From NCBI GenBank assembly GCA_036509255.1, contig DATCFY010000033.1, positions 8,940 through 72,939 of the forward strand: a DNA stretch of 64,000 nt, in the 5' to 3' direction. Each line of letters starts with the position of its first letter. Positions within the stretch are counted from its first letter, which is position 1. The position numbers and the translations under genes are program-made. Below the pieces are notes generated by a model. The model was not told the DNA's origin and ran no database searches. It saw only the letters and a program-made list of their open reading frames with translations. Origin of the DNA: RYN-230 sp036509255 (GTDB taxonomy: Bacteria; Actinomycetota; Actinomycetes; Streptosporangiales; Streptosporangiaceae). This document shows, piece after piece, positions 40,491-50,043 of this stretch.

Positions 40491-41225
40491 CTAGGCGGAG
40501 ACGCCGCTCCCGACCGCGAGGCCGATCAGGAACGTGATGCCGGCCGCGAACGCGCCCAGGATGAGCTGGCGCAGCGCGCCGCGCAGGAACGGCCGGTCGG
40601 TGAGCCGGGCCACCAGCCCCCCGCCCACGAACGCGGCCACCGCGGCCAGGCCGAGCGCCACCGCCAGGTTGTTGAAGCCCAGCAGATAGGGCAGCAGCGG
40701 GATCAGCGCGCCGACCGCGAACGTGACCAGCGAGGCACCTGCCGCGATGTACGGCGAAGGCAGATCGTGATGGTCGACGCCGAGTTCCTCACGGACGTGC
40801 ATGCCCAGGGCCTGCTCGGGATGGGCCGAGATCTGCTCCGCCACCCGGTCGGCCAGGTCCGCGTCCACCCCCTGTCGGCGGAAGCTGGCCGCCAGCTCCA
40901 TCTGCTCCGACTCGGCGTTGTGCTTCAGCTCGTGCTCTTCCTTGCGGACCTCAGCCTGGATGAGCTCGTTCTGTGAGGAGACCGACACGTACTCGCCGGT
41001 CGCCATCGAGAAGGCGCCGGCCGCCAGCCCGGCCAGGCCGGTCAGCACGATGAGGTGCGGGGACCCGCCCGAGGCGCTGACCCCGGCACCCACGCCTGCG
41101 ATCAGCGAGACGTTGGTGACCAGGCCGTCCATGGCCCCGAACACGGCCGGGCGCAGCCAGCCACCGGACACGTCCTTGTGCTCGTGGCCGTGCGCCTCGT
41201 TCTGCTCGTTGATCTCAACCGTCAT
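40491..41225 (-). CDS. VIT1/CCC1-family iron/manganese transporter
   Basis: A 244-residue membrane protein. It has 'GWLRPAVFGAMDGLVTNVSLIAGVGAG' at about residues 22-48, 'AGAFSMATGEYVSVSSQNE' and a charged metal-binding stretch of Glu/His ('EVRKEEHELKHNAESEQ'), then three C-terminal hydrophobic segments, as in VIT1/CCC1 metal transporters. The Asp and Met residues of the first helix are kept. The N-terminus is His/Glu-rich. The ATG at 41225 follows CTGAGGCACC. It lies downstream of gmd, convergent with it. Confidence 0.88.
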   Translation of the reverse strand: MTVEINEQNEAHGHEHKDVSGGWLRPAVFGAMDGLVTNVSLIAGVGAGVSASGGSPHLIVLTGLAGLAAGAFSMATGEYVSVSSQNELIQAEVRKEEHELKHNAESEQMELAASFRRQGVDADLADRVAEQISAHPEQALGMHVREELGVDHHDLPSPYIAAGASLVTFAVGALIPLLPYLLGFNNLAVALGLAAVAAFVGGGLVARLTDRPFLRGALRQLILGAFAAGITFLIGLAVGSGVSA

Positions 41226-41726
41226 GATGGGTGCCTCAGGGGTTCTGCGGTTCAGAAGCTTGTGTGGTCCGGGAGCTGTGCAGTTCAGGAAGCTGTGCGG
41301 TGCTGCGGGTCCGCGTTCTCGGGGTTCGCGCGGCTCTCCGGGCCTGCGCGCGTCCATGCCGTGGCGCGGTCCTGCGCGTCAGCGCGCATCCGGCCCGTAT
41401 CGCCGGGAGTGACCGTCCTGCCCGTAGTCACGGTTCCAACCCCCGTGCCTACGCCATTATTCCAGTTCCGTGGCTGCTCGGGCCGTACCCCTCCGGGCAG
41501 CTCATCCCCGCCGGCGCGGGCCTGCTTAACTGGCCGGTCACGGTTTGGTTGCCCTTTGTCGGCAGTTCGGCGTGCGTTCCGGGGGATTCCCGGCCGGTAA
41601 AGGCAGCCTGATATGTGGGCGGATACCCTGATCAAGCTCCGGGGCGGGGGAATGCGTTCCAACGTCGCGGGTACTGACCAGCGAAAGTCCCCGGTCCTTC
41701 GGCGGGGCACACCGGAAGGCCACGTC
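41226..41726. other. divergent region with degenerate repeats
   Basis: This 500-base region between the VIT-family gene and the ABC operon contains degenerate short repeats around 'AGCTGTGCRGTTCAG' (41235-41310). Several small frames exist but lack ribosome sites and codon bias, so I annotate none. It should contain both promoters and the 5' end of the ABC operon. Confidence 0.45.
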
Positions 41727-42875
41727 TTGATCACCTTCGAGAGCGTGACAAAACGGTACCCCGGGGGCACTGTCGCGGTGGACAGCCTCGACCTGGAGGT
41801 ACCTGGCGGCCAGACCATGGTTCTGGTCGGCCCGAGCGGCTGCGGGAAGACCACCACGCTGCGCATGATCAACCGGCTGATCGAGCCGACCAGCGGGCGG
41901 ATCCTGCTGGACGGCCAGGACATCATGCAATCGAACCCGTCGACGCTGCGCCGGGGGATCGGCTACGTCATCCAGCAGTCGGGCCTGTTCCCGCACCGGA
42001 CGATCGAGGACAACATCGGCACCGTGCCGTTGCTGATCGGCTGGGGCAAGGGCAGGGCCCGGGCCCGGGCCCGTGAGCTCATGGAGCTGGTCGGCCTGGA
42101 CGAGAGCCTGGCCAGCCGGTACCCGTACCAGCTGTCCGGTGGGCAGCAGCAGCGGGTGGGGGTAGCCCGGGCGCTCGCCGCCGACCCGCCGGTGCTCCTG
42201 ATGGACGAGCCGTTCAGCGCCGTCGACCCGATTGTCCGAGCCTCCCTGCAAGATGAGCTCCTCAGGCTCCAGGCGGAGCTGCACAAGACTGTGGTGCTGG
42301 TCACCCACGACGTCGAGGAGGCCATCAAGGTGGGCGACCAGGTCGCCATCTTCCGGCCGGGCGGGAAGGTCGCCCAGCTGGACACCCCCGAGCGGCTGCT
42401 GGCCGCGCCGGCCGATTCCTACGTGGAGAACTTCCTCGGCTTCGACCGCGGTATCCGGCGGCTGTCGTTCCTGGCCGCCTCCGGGCTCAGCCTGGACGAC
42501 AGGTCCGTGGTCGGCGAGGACACGTCCGCGTCGATGGCGGCGGACACCGCCCGCCAGGCGGGCGACGACTGGGTGCTGGTCACTGACGGCGGGCACCAGC
42601 CGCGTGGCTGGGCCGCGGTCAGCGACCTCGAGGTGCTGCCCAGCGGGTCGCGGGCCGGGCAGGCCAGGCTGGAACCGTACGGCCACACGTTCGACGTGCG
42701 CACCGACTCGCTGCGGGCGGCGCTGGACGCCACCGTCCTGTCGCCCACCGGCCAGGCGGTCGGGGTGGACGACGACGGCCAGGTGGTCGGGGTGACCTCG
42801 TACGAGCGGTTGCGGGACGCGATCCACACCGTGGAAGACGCGGAACCCGCCGCGGCGTCGGAAACGGCTTCCTAG
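41727..42875 (+). CDS. compatible-solute ABC transporter ATPase (OpuCA/ProV-like)
   Basis: A 382-residue ATPase with Walker A 'GPSGCGKTT', the signature 'LSGGQQQRVGVARALA', Walker B 'VLLMDEPF' and a C-terminal CBS-domain region (~260-370), the layout of glycine-betaine/carnitine/choline ATPases OpuCA. The TTG at 41727 is preceded by GGAAGG and gives the family-typical start ('LITFESVTKRYPGG'). ATG codons at 41652 and 41613 are alternatives. First gene of a four-gene operon with two permeases and a binding lipoprotein. Confidence 0.88.
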   Translation: MITFESVTKRYPGGTVAVDSLDLEVPGGQTMVLVGPSGCGKTTTLRMINRLIEPTSGRILLDGQDIMQSNPSTLRRGIGYVIQQSGLFPHRTIEDNIGTVPLLIGWGKGRARARARELMELVGLDESLASRYPYQLSGGQQQRVGVARALAADPPVLLMDEPFSAVDPIVRASLQDELLRLQAELHKTVVLVTHDVEEAIKVGDQVAIFRPGGKVAQLDTPERLLAAPADSYVENFLGFDRGIRRLSFLAASGLSLDDRSVVGEDTSASMAADTARQAGDDWVLVTDGGHQPRGWAAVSDLEVLPSGSRAGQARLEPYGHTFDVRTDSLRAALDATVLSPTGQAVGVDDDGQVVGVTSYERLRDAIHTVEDAEPAAASETAS

Positions 42876-42877
42876 GC

Positions 42878-43555
42878 ATGGACTGGTCCGCCGTTCCCGG
42901 GCTTACCTGGGAGAGCGCCTACCTGGGGATCGTGCCCGCGCTGATCGGGCTGGTCGTCTCGCTGCCGCTGGGCATCGCCTGCGCCCGGTGGAGATGGCTG
43001 TATGGCCCGGTGCTCTCCGCCACCAGCGTGCTGTACGCGCTGCCGTCGCTGGCTCTGTTTATCGTGCTGATCCCGTACACCGGCCTGACCGACACCACGG
43101 TGATCATCCCGCTCACCCTGTTTTCGCTGTGCGTGCTGGTGCCAGCTGTGGTGGACGGGATGCGGTCGGTCCCGGATCCGGTGCGCCAGGCCGCCACGGC
43201 CATGGGGTTCGGCACGCTGCGCCGCCTGGTCCAGGTCGAGCTCCCGATCGCGGTGCCCATCGTGATCGCCGGGCTGCGGGTGGCCATGGTGTCGAGCATC
43301 AGCCTGGCCAGCGTCGGCCAGCTGATCGGCGTGAGCAGCCTCGGCTACCTCATCATCGACGGGTACCAGCGTGACTTCGCGACCGAGATCTACGTGGGCG
43401 GGGGTCTTATCATCGCGCTCGCGCTGGTCTGCGACCTGCTGCTGGTGCTGCTCCGGCGGGCGCTGACCCCCTGGCGGCCGCGCCGCGCCCGGCGCGAGGT
43501 CCCGGAAGTGCTGATCGGGCAGCCGGCCCCGGCGTTTCCAAGAGGTGCCGCATGA
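42878..43555 (+). CDS. compatible-solute ABC permease 1
   Basis: A 225-residue permease with six hydrophobic segments and the EAA-loop-like 'VRQAATAMGFGTLRRLVQVELPIAVP' (about residues 102-127), as in OpuCB/OpuCD/ProW. It follows the ATPase by two bases and overlaps the second permease by four (ATGA, 43552-43555). Works as a heterodimer with the next gene product. Confidence 0.92.
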   Translation: MDWSAVPGLTWESAYLGIVPALIGLVVSLPLGIACARWRWLYGPVLSATSVLYALPSLALFIVLIPYTGLTDTTVIIPLTLFSLCVLVPAVVDGMRSVPDPVRQAATAMGFGTLRRLVQVELPIAVPIVIAGLRVAMVSSISLASVGQLIGVSSLGYLIIDGYQRDFATEIYVGGGLIIALALVCDLLLVLLRRALTPWRPRRARREVPEVLIGQPAPAFPRGAA

Positions 43556-44229
43556 GGTTCTTCAGCTTCGCCTGGAACTGGATCAAGCAGCCGCAGCAGT
43601 GGCACGGCTCCGAGGGCATCCCGGTCCGGATCCTCGAGCAGCTGTACTATACCGGGCTGTCGCTGATCATCGCGGCGCTGATCGCCATCCCGCTGGGCAT
43701 CCTGATCGGGCACACCGGCCGGGGAGCGGTGCTGGTCGTCAACATCGCCAACGCGTGGCGGGCCATCCCCACGCTCGCCCTGCTGGTCCTGCTGACCATC
43801 TGGCTCGGCTTCTCGGTGCTGGCCTGGCTGACCCCGCTGGTCGTGCTGGGGATCCCGCCCATCCTGGTCAACGTCTACGAAGGAGTCGCCGGGGTGGACC
43901 CGGAGCTCCGGGATGCCGCCCGCGGCATGGGCATGACGCCCTGGCAGCAGGTGCGCAAGGTCGAGGTTCCGGTGGCCATGCCGCTAATCGTTCTCGGCCT
44001 CCGCACCGGCGCGATTTTCGTAGTGGCCACGGCGACGATCGCCGCGTACATCGGCCTGGGCGGACTGGGCCGTTACATTATCGACGGGCTCGCGGTCAAT
44101 AACTACGGGGAGGTCGCGGGCGGGGCATTGTTTGTTGTCCTGCTGGCCCTCGCCGTTCAGGCGCTTTTTGTCGGGGTTCGGCGTGCCGTCGTGCCTAAGG
44201 GCCTGCGCCAGCAAGGGCGCACGTCATGA
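43552..44229 (+). CDS. compatible-solute ABC permease 2
   Basis: A 225-residue paralogue of the preceding permease, with six hydrophobic segments and 'LRDAARGMGMTPWQQVRKVEVPVAMP' as the EAA loop. Coupled to permease 1 by the ATGA overlap. Two distinct permeases plus one ATPase and one lipoprotein is the OpuC layout. Confidence 0.92.
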   Translation: MRFFSFAWNWIKQPQQWHGSEGIPVRILEQLYYTGLSLIIAALIAIPLGILIGHTGRGAVLVVNIANAWRAIPTLALLVLLTIWLGFSVLAWLTPLVVLGIPPILVNVYEGVAGVDPELRDAARGMGMTPWQQVRKVEVPVAMPLIVLGLRTGAIFVVATATIAAYIGLGGLGRYIIDGLAVNNYGEVAGGALFVVLLALAVQALFVGVRRAVVPKGLRQQGRTS

Positions 44230-44266
44230 TAGCGTATTAAAACTATCGGAAAAGAAGGGAAACAGC

Positions 44267-45238
44267 ATGTTTCCGAGATCGCGGTTCGCGGCGGTCGCAT
44301 CCCCCCTGCGTGCAGGGGCCATCGGCGGCCTGGCCGTCCTGACTGGCCTGGGCCTGGCCGCGTGCGGCGGCGGCAGCAGCAGCGGCGGGAGTGGCAGTAG
44401 CAGCTCAAACCCGCTGACCCCCAAGGCGGCGAAAGGCACGGTCGTCGTCGGCTCAGCCAACTTCCCGGAGAACGAGCTGCTCGCCGAAATCTACGTTCTC
44501 GCGCTGCAGGGCAAGGGCGTGAAGGTTACCCCGAAATTCAACATCGGAGCCCGTAATGTCTATTACCCCCAGGTGGTAAAAGGGGCGGTCAGCATCCTCC
44601 CGGAGTACAACGGGGCCCTGCTATTCGGGGTCGTCGACACGAAGAGCACCGCGGCGACCACCCAGCAGGTGAACGCCGCGCTGCAGGCCAAGCTGCCCAG
44701 TTCCGTGGAGATCCTCAACTCCTCCTCGGCCCAGGACAAGGACTCGGTCACGGTGACCCAGGCCCTGGCCAAGAAGGATCACCTCACGTCGATCTCGGAT
44801 CTCAAGCCGTACGCCAGCAAAATGGTCATCGGCGGTCCTCCGGAGTTCAAGACGCGCCAAGAGGGCCTGGTCGGGCTGAAGACCGTCTACGGGCTGAACT
44901 TCAAGTCGTTCGCCCCGTTGGACGAGTCCGGCCCGGTGACCCTGGCCGCGCTGAAGGACGGCAAGGTGCAGGCGGCTGACGTGTTCACCACAACGCCGCA
45001 GATCATCTCGGACAAGCTCGTCTCCCTGGCCGACCCCAAGTCGCTGTTCGCGGCCCAGAACGTGGCGCCGCTGGTCTACAAGAAGGCGATGACCTCCACG
45101 ATCACGAACACGCTGAACGCGATCTCGTCGCGGCTGACCACCAACGCCCTGCTCCAGATGGACAAGGCGGTCATCCTGGACCACGCCAACTACTCGACGG
45201 TCGCCTCGGCGTGGCTGAAGGCCGTCGGCCTGGGCTGA
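44267..45238 (+). CDS. glycine betaine/osmoprotectant-binding lipoprotein
   Basis: A 323-residue OpuAC-type binding protein. It has an N-terminal signal with lipobox 'GLAAC' (Cys at about residue 34) followed by a Gly/Ser linker. The binding domain starts 'TVVVGSANFPENELLAEIYVLALQ' and includes 'QVVKGAVSILPEYNGALL', the solute-pocket region of the OsmF/OpuCC group. The ATG at 44267 follows AAGAAGGGA. Last gene of the operon; a strong hairpin follows at 45294. Confidence 0.92.
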   Translation: MFPRSRFAAVASPLRAGAIGGLAVLTGLGLAACGGGSSSGGSGSSSSNPLTPKAAKGTVVVGSANFPENELLAEIYVLALQGKGVKVTPKFNIGARNVYYPQVVKGAVSILPEYNGALLFGVVDTKSTAATTQQVNAALQAKLPSSVEILNSSSAQDKDSVTVTQALAKKDHLTSISDLKPYASKMVIGGPPEFKTRQEGLVGLKTVYGLNFKSFAPLDESGPVTLAALKDGKVQAADVFTTTPQIISDKLVSLADPKSLFAAQNVAPLVYKKAMTSTITNTLNAISSRLTTNALLQMDKAVILDHANYSTVASAWLKAVGLG

Positions 45239-45293
45239 TCGTCCCAGCCGAGCGTCCTGGGCTGGCGGGCCCAGCGGTGCAACCCGGCTCGTG

Positions 45294-45337
45294 GCGCCGG
45301 GCGGGACTCACCCTCAGGGGTGGATCCCGCCCGGTGC
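45294..45337 (+). terminator. terminator of ABC transporter operon
   Basis: Arms 45294-45313 and 45318-45337 pair at 17 of 20 positions around a 4-base loop, 56 bases after the binding-protein stop. It isolates the ABC operon from hutU. Confidence 0.8.
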
Positions 45338-45456
45338 TTGGCGTTAGAGGGTCACCAGGGATGATGAACCGGGGCGGCGATCAGCGCCGCCTGACCCACC
45401 CGCCCGCTCACCCGACCCGCGACCTGCCGGGTTGCCGACTCGACGAGGAGCCAGCG

Positions 45457-47124
45457 ATGACTGCCGCCGATCCATCCGGCCCGCGACCGGTCCGTGCCCC
45501 CCGCGGCACCACCCTGTCCTGCCGGGGCTGGCCGCAGGAGGCGGCCATGCGGATGCTGATGAACAACCTCGATCCCGAGGTGGCCGAGCATCCCGACCAG
45601 CTCATTGTGTACGGCGGCTCGGGCCGCGCGGCCCGCAGCTGGCCGGCCTACGACGCGATCGTGCGCACCCTGCAGGACCTCCAGGGCGACGAGACCCTGC
45701 TGGTCCAGTCGGGCAAGCCGGTCGGGGTGATGCGCACCCATGAATGGGCCCCCCGGGTCCTCATCGCCAACTCCAACCTGGTCCCGCAGTGGGCCACCTG
45801 GGAGGAGTTCCGCCGCCTGGAGTCCCTCGGCCTGACCATGTACGGCCAGATGACCGCCGGGTCGTGGATCTACATCGGGACCCAGGGCATCCTGCAGGGC
45901 ACCTACGAGACGTTCGCGGCCGTGGCAGCGAAGCGGTTCGGCGGCTCGCTGGCCGGCACGATCACGCTGACCGCCGGGCTGGGCGGCATGGGCGGCGCCC
46001 AGCCGCTCGCGGTCACCATGAACGGCGGGGTCGCGATCGTCATCGACTGCGACCCGTCGCGGATCGCCCGCCGGATCGAGCACGGCTACCTGGACGTGGC
46101 CGCGGACGACGTCGATGATGCGCTGCGCCGGGCGGCCGCGGCGCGGGACGCCGGGGAGCCGCTGTCCATCGGCCTGCTCGGCAACGCGGCCGAGCTGCTG
46201 CCCCGGATGCTGGCCATGGGGGCGCCCATTGACGTGGTCACCGACCAGACCTCGGCGCACGACCCGCTGACCTACCTGCCCCGCGGCGTGGCGTTCGAGG
46301 ACATGGCCGCGCTGCGGGCCGAGGACCCGGCCGGGTTCACCGAGCGGGCCCGGCAGTCGATGGCCGCGCACGTCGAGGCGATGGTCGGGTTCATGGACGC
46401 GGGCGCGGAGGTGTTCGACTACGGGAACTCCATCCGCGGTGAGGCGCAGCTCGCCGGCTACACCCGGGCGTTCGACTTCCCCGGCTTCGTGCCCGCCTAC
46501 ATCCGGCCGCTGTTCTGTGAGGGGCGGGGGCCGTTCCGCTGGGCCGCGCTGTCCGGTGACCCGGCTGACATCGCCGCCACCGACGCGGCCATCCTCGACC
46601 TGTTCCCCGACAACGAGCCGCTGTCCCGGTGGATCCGGATGGCCCAGGAGAAGGTGCACTTCCAGGGCCTCCCGGCGCGGATCTGCTGGCTCGGCTACGG
46701 CGAGCGGAACCTGGCCGGGCTGCGGTTCAACGAGCTGGTCGCGCGGGGCGACGTCCAGGCCCCGATCGTGCTCGGCCGCGACCACCTCGACTGCGGGTCG
46801 GTGGCCTCGCCGTACCGGGAGACCGAGGCGATGGCTGACGGCTCCGACGCGATCGCCGACTGGCCGTTGCTGAACGCGCTGGTCAACACGGCCTCCGGGG
46901 CGTCCTGGGTGAGCATCCACCACGGCGGCGGGGTCGGCATCGGCCGGTCCATCCACGCGGGCCAGGTGTGCGTGGCCGATGGCACCCCGCTGGCCGGGGA
47001 GAAGCTGGAGCGGGTGCTCACCAACGACCCGGGGATGGGCGTGATCCGGCACGTGGACGCCGGCTACGAAGAGGCTGCCGAGGTGGCCGCACAGCGAGGC
47101 GTGCGCGTCCCGATGCAGTCGTGA
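45457..47124 (+). CDS. hutU: urocanate hydratase HutU
   Basis: A 555-residue NAD-dependent urocanase, the usual length. It has 'LIVYGGSGRAARSWPAYDAI', 'MTAGSWIYIGTQGILQGTYE', 'TAGLGGMGGAQPLAVTMNGG', the catalytic-Cys-containing C-terminal part 'LGRDHLDCGSVASPYRETEA' and 'SIHHGGGVGIG'. It hydrates urocanate to imidazolone propionate in histidine degradation. The ATG at 45457 follows an ACGAGGAG site. The next two genes overlap head to tail (TGATG), so hutU, the M20 hydrolase and hutF form an operon. No hutH is in view. Confidence 0.97.
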   Translation: MTAADPSGPRPVRAPRGTTLSCRGWPQEAAMRMLMNNLDPEVAEHPDQLIVYGGSGRAARSWPAYDAIVRTLQDLQGDETLLVQSGKPVGVMRTHEWAPRVLIANSNLVPQWATWEEFRRLESLGLTMYGQMTAGSWIYIGTQGILQGTYETFAAVAAKRFGGSLAGTITLTAGLGGMGGAQPLAVTMNGGVAIVIDCDPSRIARRIEHGYLDVAADDVDDALRRAAAARDAGEPLSIGLLGNAAELLPRMLAMGAPIDVVTDQTSAHDPLTYLPRGVAFEDMAALRAEDPAGFTERARQSMAAHVEAMVGFMDAGAEVFDYGNSIRGEAQLAGYTRAFDFPGFVPAYIRPLFCEGRGPFRWAALSGDPADIAATDAAILDLFPDNEPLSRWIRMAQEKVHFQGLPARICWLGYGERNLAGLRFNELVARGDVQAPIVLGRDHLDCGSVASPYRETEAMADGSDAIADWPLLNALVNTASGASWVSIHHGGGVGIGRSIHAGQVCVADGTPLAGEKLERVLTNDPGMGVIRHVDAGYEEAAEVAAQRGVRVPMQS

Positions 47125-48404
47125 TGAGCCCGTCTCCCACGCAGGCGTACCGGTCCCTCTGGGATTCGCTGCTGCCCATCGGCCGGGAGCCGGGCACCGG
47201 CGGCTACCGCCGGTTCTCCTGGACTCCCGCCGACCTAGACTGCCGGGCCTGGTTCGAGGCCGCGGCCCGGGACCGGCAGCTGCGCACCGACCGGGACCGC
47301 AACGGGAACCTCTGGGCCTGGTGGGATGTCCCCGGCTCTGGGGGGCCTCCGCCCGGAGGGCTCCCGCCCGGGGGAGCGCCCCCGCGGGTCGGCACCGCCG
47401 TGGCCACGGGGAGCCATCTCGACTCGGTGCCGGACGGCGGCGCCTACGACGGTCCGCTGGGTGTGGTGTCCGCCTTCGCGGCCATCGACGAGCTCCGCGC
47501 CGAGGGCTTTACCCCGTCCCGGCCGATCGCGGTGGCCGCGTTCACCGAGGAGGAGGGCGGCCGGTTCGGCGTGGCCTGCCTGGGCAGCCGCCTGTTCACC
47601 GGGGCCATTGACCCGGACACCGCGCGGGAACTGCGGGACGGCGACGGGGTCACGCTGGCCGGGGCGATGCAGGCAGCGGGCCAGGACCCCGGGCTGATCG
47701 GCCGCGACGAGGACCTGATCGCGCGCCTCGGCTGCTACGTGGAGCTGCACATCGAGCAGGGCCGGGCCCTGGCGGACCTCGACGCCACTCTGGGCATCGG
47801 CGAGGGGATCTGGCCGCACGGCCGGTGGCGGCTCGACTTCGCCGGGCAGGCTGATCATGCGGGCACGGCCGCGCTGGCGGACCGGCGCGATCCGATGATC
47901 CCCTACGCCGCTACCGTCCTGGCCGCCCGCCAGGCCGCAGCGGAACGAGGTGCCCGGGCCACGATCGGCAAGGTGACCGCCGAGCCGGGCGCGGCCAACG
48001 CGGTGTGCTCCGAGGTGCGGGCCTGGCTGGACGTCCGGGCCGCGGACGGGCGGACGCTCGAGGACACGGTGGACCAGATCCTGGGCGTGGCCGGGCAGGA
48101 GTCCGACGCGAACCGGGTCGCCCTGACCAGCCGCCAGGAGTCGTTCAGCCCCGAGGTCGAGTTCGACGTCCCGCTGGCGGGCCGGCTGGCGGCCGCGCTG
48201 GCCGCCCGCGGGTTCGAGGCGCCCAGCCTGCCCACCGGGGCCGGGCACGATGCCGGGGTACTGGCCGCCCGGCTGCCCACCGCGATGCTCTTCGTCCGCA
48301 ACCCCACCGGGGTGTCCCACTCACCGGCCGAGCATGCCGAGGACGCGGACTGCGCGGCCGGGGTCGCGGCGCTCGCGGCGGTGCTGCGCGACCTGGCCGG
48401 CTGA
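47124..48404 (+). CDS. M20-family amidohydrolase in hut operon
   Basis: A 426-residue metallo-amidohydrolase of the allantoate/N-carbamoyl-amino-acid hydrolase group. It has 'TGSHLDSVPDGGAYDGPLG' (metal ligands His/Asp), 'FTEEEGGRFGVACLGSR' (catalytic Glu pair), 'ELHIEQGRAL' and the C-terminal His in 'HDAGVLA'. Annotation pipelines call it allantoate amidohydrolase, but it sits between hutU and hutF and overlaps both at TGATG junctions. That position, together with the lack of a hutG, suggests it hydrolyses N-formyl-L-glutamate, the product of HutF. This is inference. An insertion rich in Pro/Gly occurs at residues ~73-87. Confidence 0.88.
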   Translation: MSPSPTQAYRSLWDSLLPIGREPGTGGYRRFSWTPADLDCRAWFEAAARDRQLRTDRDRNGNLWAWWDVPGSGGPPPGGLPPGGAPPRVGTAVATGSHLDSVPDGGAYDGPLGVVSAFAAIDELRAEGFTPSRPIAVAAFTEEEGGRFGVACLGSRLFTGAIDPDTARELRDGDGVTLAGAMQAAGQDPGLIGRDEDLIARLGCYVELHIEQGRALADLDATLGIGEGIWPHGRWRLDFAGQADHAGTAALADRRDPMIPYAATVLAARQAAAERGARATIGKVTAEPGAANAVCSEVRAWLDVRAADGRTLEDTVDQILGVAGQESDANRVALTSRQESFSPEVEFDVPLAGRLAAALAARGFEAPSLPTGAGHDAGVLAARLPTAMLFVRNPTGVSHSPAEHAEDADCAAGVAALAAVLRDLAG

Positions 48405-49810
48405 TGACCGGCCCCGGGCCGGCGGGCGGGCCGGAAGTCCGTCGCTGGCACGCCGAGCTGGCCTGGCTGGGCTGCGGCGACGTCCGGTCCGGCGTGCTCA
48501 TCGAGGCGAGCGGTGGAGTGTTCCGTGCCGTCACCCCGGACGTGCCGCCGGAGGCGGTGCCTGCGGGCACCGAGCGGCGGCCCGGCCTCACCCTGCCGGG
48601 CCTGGCCAACGCGCACTCACACGCCTTCCACCGCGCGCTGCGCGGCATCACCGAGGCGGGCGAGGGCACCTTCTGGACCTGGCGGGAGCGGATGTACCAG
48701 GTCGCGGGCCGGTTGTCGCCGGACAGCTACCTGGACCTGGCCCGGGCCGTCTACGCGGAGATGGCCCTGGCCGGCGTGACCTGCGTGGGAGAGTTCCACT
48801 ACCTGCACCACGCCCCGGGCGGGACGCCCTACGCGGACCCCAACGCCATGGGCCGCGCCCTCATCCAGGCCGCAGCCGAGGCGGGCTTGCGGATCACCCT
48901 GCTGGACAGCTGCTACCTCACGGGCGGACTGGCCCCGGACGGGACGGCCATGCCGTTGTCGCCGGTGCAGCAGCGGTTCACCGACGGGGACGCGGGCCGC
49001 TGGGCGGACCGGGTGACCGCGCTCGGTCCCGACGAGCACGGGCTGCTCGCGCCGCACGCCCGGGCCGGGGTGGCCATCCACTCCGTGCGCGCCGTGCCGC
49101 CTGACCAGATGCACCCGGTCGCCGAGTGGTCGCACCACTTCGGGACACCGCTACACGCGCATCTGTCCGAGCAGCCCGCGGAGAACGAGGCCTGCCTCGC
49201 GGCTTACGGGGCCACCCCCACCCGGGTGCTCGACGCCGCCGGGGCGCTGGGGCCGCGCAGCACGATGGTGCACGCCACCCACCTCACCCGCCACGACATC
49301 GACCTGCTGGGCGGCAGCCGCACCTGCGTCTGCCTGTGCCCCACCACCGAGGCTTTCCTGGCCGACGGCATCGGCCCGGCCGGGGCACTGGCCGCCGCGG
49401 GCAGCCCGCTCGCGGTGGGCAGCGACAGCCACGCGGTGATCGACCTGCTGGACGAGGCCCGCCGCGTCGAGCTGGACGAGCGGCTGGCCTCGGGGCGGCG
49501 CGGCCGGTTCGGCGCCGCCGCGCTGGCCGAGGCGGCCACCGTGGCCGGGCACACCTGCCTGGGCTGGCCGCAGGCGGGGGAGATCGTGCCGGGCGCCCTG
49601 GCCGACCTGGTAACAGTCCGCCTGGACACCCCCCGGCTGGCCGGCGCGGCCGCGGCCACCGCGCTGGAGTCGGTGATCTTCGCGGGCACAGCCGCCGATG
49701 TGACCGACGTGGTGAGCGGTGGCCGTGACGTGGTCCGGCACGGCCGCCATCTGCTCGTCCCTGATGTCCCCGCCGCGCTGACCCAGGCCCTCCGCCCCCT
49801 GCTCGCCTAG
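48404..49810 (+). CDS. hutF: formimidoylglutamate deiminase HutF
   Basis: A 468-residue amidohydrolase-superfamily deiminase. It has the metal-binding 'NAHSHAFHRALRG' near residues 67-79, 'EGTFWTWRERMY', 'HAHLSEQPAENEACLAAYG' and 'GSDSHAVIDLLDEAR' (catalytic Asp). It converts formimidoylglutamate to N-formylglutamate and ammonia. The ATG overlaps the stop of the M20 gene (TGATG, 48402-48406). It is the last gene of this operon and ends about 80 bases before a long inverted repeat. Confidence 0.95.
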   Translation: MTGPGPAGGPEVRRWHAELAWLGCGDVRSGVLIEASGGVFRAVTPDVPPEAVPAGTERRPGLTLPGLANAHSHAFHRALRGITEAGEGTFWTWRERMYQVAGRLSPDSYLDLARAVYAEMALAGVTCVGEFHYLHHAPGGTPYADPNAMGRALIQAAAEAGLRITLLDSCYLTGGLAPDGTAMPLSPVQQRFTDGDAGRWADRVTALGPDEHGLLAPHARAGVAIHSVRAVPPDQMHPVAEWSHHFGTPLHAHLSEQPAENEACLAAYGATPTRVLDAAGALGPRSTMVHATHLTRHDIDLLGGSRTCVCLCPTTEAFLADGIGPAGALAAAGSPLAVGSDSHAVIDLLDEARRVELDERLASGRRGRFGAAALAEAATVAGHTCLGWPQAGEIVPGALADLVTVRLDTPRLAGAAAATALESVIFAGTAADVTDVVSGGRDVVRHGRHLLVPDVPAALTQALRPLLA

Positions 49811-49893
49811 CCACGGGGGCCACGCCCCAGACCGCCGAGCACCGCCCATCACGCGTCAGAAAACCCCACCAGCCACTTTCGTCACACTCCTCC

Positions 49894-49947
49894 TTCATGA
49901 TCATGACTTTGGTGTCGTTCTAGCGACACCAAAGTCATGATCATGAA
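49894..49947. terminator. 24-bp perfect hairpin between hutF and marR
   Basis: Arms 49894-49917 and 49924-49947 are exact reverse complements with a 6-base loop. Each arm itself contains the palindrome TCATGATCATGA. The flanking genes converge, so bidirectional termination is expected. Confidence 0.85.
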
Positions 49948-50043
49948 ACGGGCCTGGAGCTGGTGAGGCCAGTGGGGAGTAAGGGACTGGCGGGGTCGGC
50001 GGGCGAAGGCTCAGTCCGCGGGAACCTGCTGGGGTGACAAGGC

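Noticed and set aside
41231..41611. 126-codon plus-strand open frame as a gene
   Set aside because: No ribosome site, Cys/Arg/Ala-rich composition without recognisable domains, and overlap with the presumed promoter region.
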